Source: Solibacter sp039934035 (GTDB taxonomy: Bacteria > Acidobacteriota > Terriglobia > Bryobacterales > Bryobacteraceae). From it: 64,000 nt of DNA. The notes under the pieces are model-generated. The model saw nothing but the letters and a program-made list of their open reading frames with translations, made no database searches and had not been told where the DNA came from. Shown piece after piece: positions 41,596 through 49,903 of the stretch; the first letter of the stretch is position 1, and each line of letters opens with the position of its first letter. The position numbers and the translations under genes were made by a program. Where the stretch lies: NCBI GenBank assembly GCA_039934035.1, contig JBDTMZ010000050.1:62001-126000 (forward strand), given 5' to 3'.

Positions 41596-42841
41596 GAAAC
41601 TCGTGGGTGGGTACGCCGCCGGCAACCTGACTCCGGAGGAGCAGCAGGCGCTGTTCGCCGCTGCCCTGGAGGATCAGGAACTGTTCGATGCACTGGCGCG
41701 CGAACAGTCTCTGCGCGACCTGCTGAAGGATCCGGCGGCCCGCGGTGAACTGCTGGCCGCGCTGGACCGGCCCGCCGGCGGGTTGGCCGCATTCTGGCAG
41801 TGGCTGCGCCAGCCGATGGTCGCCGGGGTGGTGACGACCTGTTTCCTTGCCGTTGCGGTGACAGCGGTGTGGCGCGCCATGCACCCCGTTCCGAACGGCT
41901 ACCTGACGGTGGAAGTCTTACAGGATGCACCGCGGCCTTCCGCGGCGGCCCCGGTGACCACCGCGCCGGTGATTCCGGCTCCCGGAGCGCCTCAGTCTGT
42001 GCCGGCTGGGCAGCAGGGCGCTGAATCGCGCAGGCGCGCGTTCGATGCGGTTGCATCCGCGCCATCCGGCAGCGGCGGCGGCGCCCGAGTCCCCGTTGAG
42101 GCACTGGAGAAATCCAAAGCCGAGTTCGATATGCCTGCGAAGAAGGAGATGGCCGCTGCTCCCCCTCCGCCTCCGTTAGCTGCCGCGGCTCCCCAGCCGC
42201 TTCCGTCAGCTACCGCGACGCCCGTGATGGTTGCCACGGGCGCGAGGCAGGCGAAGGTGCAGGAGAGTGTGCAGGTGCAGGCAGAGAATGCGCAGCTCGC
42301 GACCGCGCTGACGCAGGCGGATGCCCGCTCGCTCTTCTATCAGAATTCGCTGGCAACGGGAGTCTCAGGCTTCGTCGACGCGGCTGGAGCTGGAGGGGGT
42401 GCCGCCCGGACAACCTTGGCGGCGCCGGCCAAGGCTCCTGACACCCGGCTCGGTGTCCGTGTCAGCATCTTGCGCGGCGACCAGGAGGTGGACACTACTA
42501 CGGTGCTGAACTCCGGCGAAAGCGTTCGCTTGAAGCTGATCCCCAACATCGATGGATTCCTGAGCGTCACCGAAGGCACACGTGCCATCGCCGGCGCGAG
42601 TGTGCGGCGCCTGGTGCCTTTCGAAACTCCGGCCATTGCGTTTGAGGCCGGCGGTCCCCGTCAATTGGTCATCACACTGTCCCGCACGCCGCTCTCGGGC
42701 GCAGCCAATCGCGCGGACGCGGCCGCCCGGGGCAATCTGGTGGAGCCCGCGGCAGATCAGGGACGGGCAACCTATGTCGTGTCCAATGTGCTGCAGGACG
42801 GCAGCCAGGTGGTGGTCCCGCTCACGTTGAACTACAAGTAG
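41576..42841 (+). CDS. Membrane anti-sigma-factor-like protein
   Basis: The protein has 421 residues: a cytoplasmic N-terminal helical region (residues 1-75, GGYAAGNLTPEEQQAL), one transmembrane helix (about 82-100), a long Pro/Ala-rich linker (about 115-220), and a C-terminal beta domain beginning at about residue 280 (LGVRVSILRGD) similar to DUF4384-type domains. It lacks the His-x3-Cys-x2-Cys zinc motif. Its overlap with the sigma gene supports regulation of that factor across the inner membrane. Confidence 0.7.
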   Translation: MRPEDIKKLVGGYAAGNLTPEEQQALFAAALEDQELFDALAREQSLRDLLKDPAARGELLAALDRPAGGLAAFWQWLRQPMVAGVVTTCFLAVAVTAVWRAMHPVPNGYLTVEVLQDAPRPSAAAPVTTAPVIPAPGAPQSVPAGQQGAESRRRAFDAVASAPSGSGGGARVPVEALEKSKAEFDMPAKKEMAAAPPPPPLAAAAPQPLPSATATPVMVATGARQAKVQESVQVQAENAQLATALTQADARSLFYQNSLATGVSGFVDAAGAGGGAARTTLAAPAKAPDTRLGVRVSILRGDQEVDTTTVLNSGESVRLKLIPNIDGFLSVTEGTRAIAGASVRRLVPFETPAIAFEAGGPRQLVITLSRTPLSGAANRADAAARGNLVEPAADQGRATYVVSNVLQDGSQVVVPLTLNYK

Positions 42842-43201
42842 GAAGGGCTCTCGGAGTCCGAGCTGTGCTCGGATGGACAAGGCAGAGCCTTATCCCACTC
42901 ACCTGCTCGCGCTTCGAAGCGGTGCGGACGGGCCACAAAAAACGATGGCCCATCCCACCCGGAAGTGCAGTTGCGGCCAGCACGAATACCCGGCTGGAAT
43001 GCCTGGCCCCACACATGGCCAATCTCTCCAGGAAGGGCTCCTGGCCCTCAACAATCACTCCGATCAGTCGGGCGCCGCGTCGCCTCCACCGCCCAAGATT
43101 GGCCGCCGATTAACGCCGATGCACGCCGATAAGAAATCCGCTGGTCTTCATCCTATCGGCGTCGGTCGGCGGCCAGAATCGCTTTGCACGAATGCCTGCG
43201 C
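42842..43201. other. Intergenic gap with dispersed hairpin repeat
   Basis: No gene is supported. CTCGGA-G-TCCGAG (42850-42862) forms a hairpin just after the upstream stop. The repeat at 42910-42960 and a degenerate GGAATGCCTGG-CCCCAC segment near 43000 recur in the gap at 59.9-60.1 kb. Confidence 0.6.
42910..42960. repeat. Dispersed hairpin repeat, copy 1
   Basis: The palindrome CGCTTCGAAGCG is followed by GGACGGGCCA (42926-42935), a 10-base loop, TGGCCCATCC (42946-42955) and CACCC. The same arrangement occurs at 59885-59935 with different stem bases that still pair. It is likely a REP-like element. Confidence 0.6.
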
Positions 43202-44689
43202 TCAGAGGGTCCGCAGGAACGCGATCAGCGCTTTGCGATCTTCCGCCCCGAGGTCGAGTCCGAATTCGTGCCCTTTGACGCCGCGATCCTTGCCATCGGG
43301 ACCTGTGTAGCCGGTCGGCACATAATCCTTCGTCACGCGCTTGGGATCGAGCCAGTCTTCGAGCGTCGCGACCGACCCGTGATGTCCCAGCGGACTGCGG
43401 TACCAGACGCCTTTCAGCGAAGGCACTTTGTAGTAGCCGGTGCCCTTGCGGGTCGCGAGCGCGTACCGCGGGTCCGTGCCCAGCTTGACGCGCAGGATAT
43501 CGAAGCGCCGGTCGTGATCGGCCGGAGCGTCGAAACTGTCCACCGGAATGAGCTTGTTGTTGGTGTAGAGCGGGGCCGTGTGGCAGGCTGCGCAGCCCGC
43601 TCGTTCGAAGACTGCCTTGCCGCGCGCCGAGAGAGCATCCGCCTTGTGCGGATTGGCGGGCGGCGTCAAGGAATACAGGTATTGCGTGAGCGCGAACAAT
43701 TGTTCGTCGGTATAGCGCGCCGCGCCGCGGGTGGGCTTTTCGGCGTCGTCATCACCATAGCGCGCCAGCGCCATCGTATCCTGCACCAGCGCCGCGTACC
43801 GCATGAGGTCGCCCGCACTGCGCTGCTGGACGATGCCCGTGTGGTCCAGGAAACGGCGCTCTTTCACGCCAATCAAATCGGGAATCTGCGGCGGCAGCAC
43901 CATGCTGGTGAACGCGCGCGCCGTGACCCCCGCGGGTATGTTCTCGCCCGCCATCAGGAATTGATCGAGCGTCATGTCCCGGGTGGCGCGGTTGGGATCG
44001 CCGGGCACCCACGGCACTTCGAACTGCTTGGAGAAGCTCACCATGCGCGCCAGCAATTGCGCCGAACTGGCGGCATTCACGGCTTTGCGCAGCATCATGG
44101 CGCCCTGGCGATCACCGGGATTGTTGCCCTGCGCGCCCGGCACAATCGTGCCATCGGCGAACACGCGTGTGTGGCAGGTATTGCAGCCCATGGTGCCCAG
44201 TTCCACCTGTCCCTTCCGCCGGATCACCCAGCGTGCAAACGGCACCGTGCCATCCTTGCCGTACGGCATCTTCCCGCGCTCGTAGAACTCCGGATCGCGC
44301 ACATCGCTGGCGCTGAAAAACACCGGTTGGAAGGAAATGGGCGCGTTGAATACCAACTCGCCTGCCGTGACCCAGTCCTCTTGCGTCTTGATGGCGGCGG
44401 GGTCGAACGCGACCTGCGGGTCCTGCTGGGCCAGCCACTCCTGATATCCGGCCGGCTCGCGCTTCGGATAATAGACGGGGTAGCTCCGGTAGATGGTGCG
44501 CGCGGGCAGTGCGTAGTAGGCCGACTCTGAAATGTGAATCGGCGAGTACTTCGGATTCGCCAGCGGCACTTCGAGGGCTTTGACATCCGCGGCGTTCCAG
44601 GTACGCGGCACATCCGCGCCAAAACCGACCGAAGCCGTGATCAACAGCCAGGCGGCAGTCCGAATCTTCCCGCGAACCTCTGGTTTCAT
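43202..44689 (-). CDS. Di-haem cytochrome c (peroxidase/MauG-like)
   Basis: The protein has 495 residues with a signal peptide (AWLLITASVGFGA) and two haem-binding motifs, CNTCH (about residue 175) and CAACH (about 357), in separate domains. The second half resembles di-haem cytochrome c peroxidases (GTGYYKVPSLKGVWYRSPLGHHG, split here by the proximal loop). It probably accepts electrons in the periplasm. It is last in a seven-gene leftward operon whose first gene is an azurin-fused dehydrogenase, so it may carry electrons from that enzyme. Confidence 0.8.
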   Translation of the reverse strand: MKPEVRGKIRTAAWLLITASVGFGADVPRTWNAADVKALEVPLANPKYSPIHISESAYYALPARTIYRSYPVYYPKREPAGYQEWLAQQDPQVAFDPAAIKTQEDWVTAGELVFNAPISFQPVFFSASDVRDPEFYERGKMPYGKDGTVPFARWVIRRKGQVELGTMGCNTCHTRVFADGTIVPGAQGNNPGDRQGAMMLRKAVNAASSAQLLARMVSFSKQFEVPWVPGDPNRATRDMTLDQFLMAGENIPAGVTARAFTSMVLPPQIPDLIGVKERRFLDHTGIVQQRSAGDLMRYAALVQDTMALARYGDDDAEKPTRGAARYTDEQLFALTQYLYSLTPPANPHKADALSARGKAVFERAGCAACHTAPLYTNNKLIPVDSFDAPADHDRRFDILRVKLGTDPRYALATRKGTGYYKVPSLKGVWYRSPLGHHGSVATLEDWLDPKRVTKDYVPTGYTGPDGKDRGVKGHEFGLDLGAEDRKALIAFLRTL

Positions 44690-44731
44690 GTGATTCTTAT
44701 CGCCTGTGTCGGGACCGCCGATCCTCGGGGT

Positions 44732-45583
44732 TCAAGCCGCCGCGGGGGCGAAGTTCTGGCGCAGGAACTTGATCCCTTCGAACGCAATGTGTTCGGGAGT
44801 CGGTGCGAGATCGCGCCAGATGGCGGCCGACGCGGCCAGATCGCCGAGCGTGAAGGCGAAGCTCTCGATGGTCAGCCAGCCGTCGAAATGAATGTCGCGC
44901 AGCGCCTGGAAAATCCCGTTCCAATCCTGATGTCCCGTGCCCGGAATGCCGCGATCGTTTTCGCAGGCGTGCACATGCTGCAGCCGCTTGCCGATGGTAC
45001 GGATGGCACCCGGCACGCTCTTGTCTTCGATATTGCCGTGGAAGGTGTCGTAGAGCACGCCCACCGAGGGGTGGCCCACGGCATCGGTAATTTTCGCCAG
45101 ATCGTCCGCCGTATTGAGGAAGTACGTCTCGAAGCGATTCAACGATTCCACGCCCATGGTGAGCCCGTATTCCACCAGCGCAGGGACCGCCGACTGATAA
45201 CCTTCCACCGCCCACTTCCACTCATCATCGTTGCGGCGCCTGCCCGGCAGGTAGCCCACGGGACAGTACAGGGGGCCGGCGATGCTTTCCGCGCCCGCCT
45301 CCGCGGCAACCTTGATCACCTCGCGAAGATGCGCCTGCGTTTTCTTGCGCAAGCTTTCGTCCTCGCTGATGAGGCTGAGGCCGTCGATGAAGAAGGGGCA
45401 AACGCTCAGTGCCAGCCCGTTCTCTTCGGTGGCCTTGCGAATGTCCGCCGCGATGTAATCCGCGGGGCGGAGCATGGGGATCTGCACGCCGTCGAATCCA
45501 TGCTCCTTAATCCTGGGGATGAGGGGCAAGTGCGAACGGTCGAACCCGACCGTCCAGATTAGGGTATTGACTCCGAATTTCAT
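44732..45583 (-). CDS. Sugar 3-epimerase (D-tagatose/D-psicose epimerase-like TIM barrel)
   Basis: The protein has 283 residues with the AP-endonuclease-2 fold and the expected metal and catalytic residues: Glu in VESLNRFE, Asp in LYDTFHGN, His in QHVHACENDRG and Glu in LTIESFA. The arrangement matches ketose 3-epimerases. It is cytoplasmic (no signal). It sits between the MFS transporter and cytochrome genes in the seven-gene operon, with a 9-bp gap to the transporter gene, so it probably isomerises an imported sugar or keto-sugar. Confidence 0.85.
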   Translation of the reverse strand: MKFGVNTLIWTVGFDRSHLPLIPRIKEHGFDGVQIPMLRPADYIAADIRKATEENGLALSVCPFFIDGLSLISEDESLRKKTQAHLREVIKVAAEAGAESIAGPLYCPVGYLPGRRRNDDEWKWAVEGYQSAVPALVEYGLTMGVESLNRFETYFLNTADDLAKITDAVGHPSVGVLYDTFHGNIEDKSVPGAIRTIGKRLQHVHACENDRGIPGTGHQDWNGIFQALRDIHFDGWLTIESFAFTLGDLAASAAIWRDLAPTPEHIAFEGIKFLRQNFAPAAA

Positions 45584-45592
45584 GAAAAGTGT

Positions 45593-47194
45593 TTAGTCCC
45601 CTGGTACGCCTTCGGTCACCAGATGTTGAACCTGATAGCCTCCCTTGGCGCGGAAATACGCGATGAAGAAGAGGTAGCAGACCAGCATGGTGCAGGGCAG
45701 CACGGCGATTTTGCCGAGCGCCGCCTGCTTGGAATGTCCGTCGATGGTAGACAGCAATTGCAGTTGCGCGGGATCGGTGACCTGCGCGCGCAGCGTGGGG
45801 TCGATGGCGGACGAATCACCGAACAGACCGGGCCGCGAAACCACCAGCTTGTTGGCGAGGTCGGGAGCCGCCTGCCGCAATTCGGTCACGGCCTGCTGAT
45901 CCTGCACCATGCCGATGGCGGGGTTGCCGATGGTGCCTACGGAGATCATGCCCACACCGGCAATGGCGTTCAGCATCAGGGCGCCGCCGCGTGGATAGCG
46001 CTCGCTGACCACGCCGAGAGTGGTGGGCCAGAAGAACGTTTTGCCGAAGCCGTAGAAGGTAGCGGCCGCGAACAGCGCCAGGGGCGCCGCCGGCGACGAC
46101 AGCCACATCAGGCCGATAGCCGCAATTCCAGAGCACACCGCGAGCAGGCCGAGCGGTCCGATCTTATGGATTACAGGCCCGGCGAAGAAGCGCAACACGA
46201 ACATGATCAGCGACGTCCACACCAGGAACATCGTGCCCAGGGTGGCGCTGCCCAGAACGCTGTGCATGATGTCCGCGATCCAGCTATCCGTGCCGAGTTC
46301 GGTGGTGGCGAGCAGCACCATCACCAGCAGCAGGAGCACAAAGATCGGTTGGCCGAAACTCTTCACGTACGTCGCAAAGAGCAGGGCCGGAACCAGGGCG
46401 ATGCCGAGTTGTGTGGTGAGGCTCCAGGTGGGCACGCCGGCGATCAGCAGAATCTGATTGAGACCCGCCACCAGGAAGAACGACACGATGTAGCAGCTTC
46501 CCGCGCCGAATTCCTTGAGCATGTCGAAGTACGGCACTTTGGCCGCGACCCGCTCCTGCACCGGGAATTTCTGCCCCAGCATCATGAAGCCGTAGGCCAG
46601 CGTGGGCACGAGCACCAGACCCATTTGCCACTGCCACGCACGTCCCGGCAGGCTCGAGGTGTTGATGTTGTTGAACGCCATGGAGAGCAGGCCGCCGAGC
46701 ACCAGTCCGCCGGGCCAGCCGGCGTGTAGCATGTTGAAGTATTTTGCCTTCTCGCGCGGGAACAGCGTGGCGGTCACCGGATTGACCACGGCTTCCACCG
46801 TGCCGTTCCCCAGAGCGAAGATAAACGTCCCGATGTAGAGCAGAGTGAAGCCGGCCTTATGACCAGCCGCAACGGCTTCGGGGCTTGCCCCCGCACCAGC
46901 CAGCATCAACGGCGCCGCCAGCGTGACCACAGCCGACAGTACGTGAAGGGAAAACGCGATCGCCATGGACTTTCCATTGCCCAGACGATCGATGATCAGG
47001 CTGAAGAGAATGATCGAAATCGCAAACGGAAACAGTCCGGCGCCTTGCAGATAGCCGATCTGTTCGGACGTCAATTGAAACTCGGTGCGCCAGTTCTCGA
47101 GAATCGAGCCGCGCACGGCGAAACCAAATGCCGTGGCGACCAGAGATACGATGCAGCCGGTGAACAGCCTGGAACGGTTGACGGTCTGTACCAT
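45593..47194 (-). CDS. MFS transporter (sugar permease-like)
   Basis: The protein has 533 residues, 12 predicted helices, an N-terminal GCIVSLVATAFGFAVRG helix, a conserved GNGTVEAVVNPV segment in helix 4-5 and an inserted loop before the last helix. It resembles hexose permeases of the FHS/SP type. Gaps of 15 bp (ThuA) and 9 bp (epimerase) place it in the operon. The substrate is probably the sugar or keto-sugar made by the exported enzymes. Confidence 0.85.
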   Translation of the reverse strand: MVQTVNRSRLFTGCIVSLVATAFGFAVRGSILENWRTEFQLTSEQIGYLQGAGLFPFAISIILFSLIIDRLGNGKSMAIAFSLHVLSAVVTLAAPLMLAGAGASPEAVAAGHKAGFTLLYIGTFIFALGNGTVEAVVNPVTATLFPREKAKYFNMLHAGWPGGLVLGGLLSMAFNNINTSSLPGRAWQWQMGLVLVPTLAYGFMMLGQKFPVQERVAAKVPYFDMLKEFGAGSCYIVSFFLVAGLNQILLIAGVPTWSLTTQLGIALVPALLFATYVKSFGQPIFVLLLLVMVLLATTELGTDSWIADIMHSVLGSATLGTMFLVWTSLIMFVLRFFAGPVIHKIGPLGLLAVCSGIAAIGLMWLSSPAAPLALFAAATFYGFGKTFFWPTTLGVVSERYPRGGALMLNAIAGVGMISVGTIGNPAIGMVQDQQAVTELRQAAPDLANKLVVSRPGLFGDSSAIDPTLRAQVTDPAQLQLLSTIDGHSKQAALGKIAVLPCTMLVCYLFFIAYFRAKGGYQVQHLVTEGVPGD

Positions 47195-47209
47195 AAAAAT
47201 TGCTCCTGA

Positions 47210-48010
47210 TTACTTGGCGAACGGGAATGCGAATGCCGCGGCCAGGCGGCGTTCCGGCCTGTTTTCCAGCATCATCGCCTGGGCCTTCTGCGCGGGCGCC
47301 GCCCAATAGATTGCGTTGCGGACAAGGCGCTGGAACATGGGGTGCCCCCAGACGCGCTGATCGTGGCCATACGCGGTGTAGAACACGCGGCCCTTGCCGT
47401 GCATGCGCGTCCACGTCCACGGCTCGCGCCCGGTTTCGTCGACACGCTCCATAATTACGGTGCGGTCATTGTTGTGCTTGGTGTGGACGTAGGTTTCGTC
47501 CCACACGTTGAACGGCTGGATGCCGAGCATCAACTGCGAGTCGGGCTTGGTGATTTCGGCGACGAACTCACCGGTCTTGTGCTTCTGGAACTGTGCGCCC
47601 ACCATCGCAATATACTGGGGCGAGTTCTGGAAGCAGAACGAAGCGCAATGCAGCGGGAGGAAGCCTTTGCCGCTGGCCACGAAATCGAGCAACGCCTTTT
47701 CCTGATCGGGCTCGATCTTGTCGTGATTGGCGTAGATGATCAGCTCATCGAATTTCGCCAGGTTGGCTTCGTTCAGATCTTTCGGGTCGGTGGAGTAAGT
47801 GAAATGGAACGGCTCCGAAGCCAGTGCCTGCGCCAGCATCGGTTCGTAGGTGTTCGATACGTGATGCTGCGCATTGTGGCCCAGGAAGAGAATTTCGAGT
47901 TTCTTTTGCGCGACGGCGGGGGCAGGCGCGGGCGCCTGTTGGCCGATCATCGGCACGATGCTCAATGCGACGCCCGCGAGGGCGGCGGCGGCCAGGAAAT
48001 AGTTCTTCAT
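47210..48010 (-). CDS. Exported ThuA-domain protein
   Basis: The protein has 266 residues with a signal peptide (ALAGVALSIVPMIG) and one ThuA (class I glutaminase-amidotransferase-like) domain: EILFLGHNAQHH, DELIIYANHDKIEPDQ, LHCASFCF and GRVFYTAYGHDQRVW. ThuA is linked to trehalose and related disaccharide use in rhizobia. A second ThuA domain is fused to the first gene of this operon. It follows the oxidoreductase gene with a 3-bp gap. Confidence 0.85.
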   Translation of the reverse strand: MKNYFLAAAALAGVALSIVPMIGQQAPAPAPAVAQKKLEILFLGHNAQHHVSNTYEPMLAQALASEPFHFTYSTDPKDLNEANLAKFDELIIYANHDKIEPDQEKALLDFVASGKGFLPLHCASFCFQNSPQYIAMVGAQFQKHKTGEFVAEITKPDSQLMLGIQPFNVWDETYVHTKHNNDRTVIMERVDETGREPWTWTRMHGKGRVFYTAYGHDQRVWGHPMFQRLVRNAIYWAAPAQKAQAMMLENRPERRLAAAFAFPFAK

Positions 48011-48013
48011 CGC

Positions 48014-49135
48014 TTATGCTCCTTTTGCTTCCGCTCGAAAATCCGGCAGCGCCACTTTCCGCCCGTCCTGCATGGCGGATTCGTGTGCGCAGATGCCGGC
48101 ACAGGTCCAATTCACTGACTGATAGACATCGGGAAACGAGGCGCGGCCCTCGATGATACTGGAAACGAACTCGTTCACCAGATGGGGGTGCGAGCCGCCA
48201 TGGCCGCCGCCCTGGGTGAACGAAAGGTGGGCGTTCTCCGCATCGTACACGCCCTTGGTGGTGAAGCGCTGGATCGCTTCCGGGAGCAGGCGCGCGTAGT
48301 CCGGCACGGTGACGCGCTCGGGCTTTTCGCCCACGTGAATCACGGGCTCTTCGTTTTCAATCTGCGCCCATTCGAAGGCCGTCTTATCGCCGTATACGTC
48401 GAAGCTCTCCACGTATTGACGAGCCGTCTCGAACAGCGAGCGCGTGACTTCAAACGCCAACTGCTGATTGCGCACTTTGAAAAGCGCGCTCTCGACCGCG
48501 AAGGGCGAGCCGTACTTGGCGATCAGGCGATCTTCGATGCGTCCGGAGCCGAAGCACGACACGTACTCCGCCTCTCCGCGCACCAGCGCCAGGCACGGGC
48601 TGACGGCATGCGTGGCGTAGTGCATCGGCGGCAGGCCTTCCCAATATCCCGGCCAGCCCGCCATTTCCTGCTGATGGGCGCCGCGCATAAATTGGATGCG
48701 GCCCAGTTTGCCGCTATCGCGCAGCTCGCGCACAAACAGGAACTCGCGCGTATAGATGGCGGTTTCCATCATCATGTAGTTGCGGCGCGCGGCATTGGCC
48801 GCCTGCACAATCTGGCGGCACTCTTCCACCGAAGTCGCCGCGGGCACCGTGCAGGCCACATGCTTGCCCGCGTTCAACGCAGCGACGCTCTGCGGCGCGT
48901 GCAGGTGGATCGGCGAATTGATGTGGACCGCGTCCACCGCGGGGTCTTTGAGCAGTTCTTCAAAGCTCGTGAAACGACGCTCGACTTTGTACTGATTGCC
49001 CACTTCGTCGAGCTTGGATTGCGTACGCTGGCAGATGGCGTACATGTTGGTGTTCGGATGGTTCTGGTAAATCGGAATGAACTCCGCGCCGAATCCGAGC
49101 CCTACAATCGCGATGTTAATCTTCTTTGCACTCAC
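48014..49135 (-). CDS. Gfo/Idh/MocA-family oxidoreductase
   Basis: The protein has 373 residues with an N-terminal Rossmann NAD(P)-binding domain (IAIVGLGFGAEF) and AVHINSPIHLH followed by GKHVACTVPAATS, where the usual EKP motif is replaced by TVP. The C-terminal domain has GGHGGSHPHLVNEFV. It would oxidise or reduce a sugar or inositol derivative. No export signal is seen. It is mid-operon with the epimerase and ThuA genes, consistent with 3-keto-sugar metabolism (inference). Confidence 0.87.
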   Translation of the reverse strand: MSAKKINIAIVGLGFGAEFIPIYQNHPNTNMYAICQRTQSKLDEVGNQYKVERRFTSFEELLKDPAVDAVHINSPIHLHAPQSVAALNAGKHVACTVPAATSVEECRQIVQAANAARRNYMMMETAIYTREFLFVRELRDSGKLGRIQFMRGAHQQEMAGWPGYWEGLPPMHYATHAVSPCLALVRGEAEYVSCFGSGRIEDRLIAKYGSPFAVESALFKVRNQQLAFEVTRSLFETARQYVESFDVYGDKTAFEWAQIENEEPVIHVGEKPERVTVPDYARLLPEAIQRFTTKGVYDAENAHLSFTQGGGHGGSHPHLVNEFVSSIIEGRASFPDVYQSVNWTCAGICAHESAMQDGRKVALPDFRAEAKGA

Positions 49136-49153
49136 AGGTTCTCTCCCGGCTCC

Positions 49154-49885
49154 CTATTCCGTGAACGTGAAATCGCTCTTGCTGCCGACTTTGATTTTCT
49201 TTTCCTGGGCGCCGAACTTTTCGTGCCAGGCTTCCAGCGTGTAGATTCCGGCGGGGAGTCCCTTGATAGTGAACGTGCCGTCGGCGCCCGTGATCGCGTA
49301 GTAGGGGTTGGAAACGACGTTGGCGTAGACGCGCATCCACGGGTGAATGTTGCACATCAGCACTACTCCGATTTCCGGCTTCGCAAACGTCGCCACCTTG
49401 GGCGGCGCTTTCGGCAACTGCGACACGTTGAAGGTCGCGTTGGATTCGGCCATCACGTGCACGTTGTGATTCATGGGATCGCTGTTGGCGATTTCGATCG
49501 GCTGGTTGACCATCGCCACCACCACGTGGGGCTCGAACATGCAGCCCGCCTGATTGATCTTGACGGCCTCCGTGGGAGCAGGAAACGTCTTGCCCGCCAG
49601 GCCGGGACCCGATTTCACGTACACCAGCACGTTCTGCAGCGAATTGTCCTGGTTCAGGATGACTTCGGGCGAGGGCAGGCCATCCGGATGGGCCTTCGCG
49701 CACGCGGCATTCGCGTCCATCTGAATGCGGCGGACGGTGGGTTTCGACCCGCTGAAAATCACCTTTCCCGTGATGACGTCGGCAGCCACCGCCGGGGCTT
49801 GAGCGTTCCCCACCTGCGGCGTTTGCATCAGCAAAACGGCCGCGGCCGGAACCACGAGAAGAGATACACAAAGTTTAGGGTTCAT
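49154..49885 (-). CDS. Exported cupredoxin-like/carboxypeptidase-regulatory domain protein
   Basis: The protein has 243 residues, a signal peptide (to about GNAQA) and a beta-sandwich. HNVHVM and CNIHPWMRVY provide His, Cys, His and Met in the order of type 1 copper ligands. The C-terminal part (TGADGTFTIKGLPAGIYTL) is a carboxypeptidase-regulatory-like segment. It is similar in layout to methylamine-utilisation-associated proteins. It probably carries electrons in the periplasm for the adjacent dehydrogenase. Confidence 0.72.
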   Translation of the reverse strand: MNPKLCVSLLVVPAAAVLLMQTPQVGNAQAPAVAADVITGKVIFSGSKPTVRRIQMDANAACAKAHPDGLPSPEVILNQDNSLQNVLVYVKSGPGLAGKTFPAPTEAVKINQAGCMFEPHVVVAMVNQPIEIANSDPMNHNVHVMAESNATFNVSQLPKAPPKVATFAKPEIGVVLMCNIHPWMRVYANVVSNPYYAITGADGTFTIKGLPAGIYTLEAWHEKFGAQEKKIKVGSKSDFTFTE

Positions 49886-49903
49886 AGAGATCCTGAGTGA
49901 TGG

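Noticed and set aside
42850..42862. CTCGGA/TCCGAG hairpin after the anti-sigma gene as a terminator
   Set aside because: It has a 1-base loop and no T-run, so it is not a convincing rho-independent terminator.
48182..49900. 572-codon plus-strand frame opposite the Gfo/Idh/MocA and cupredoxin genes
   Set aside because: It spans two real genes and their junction on the other strand and has no domain signature.
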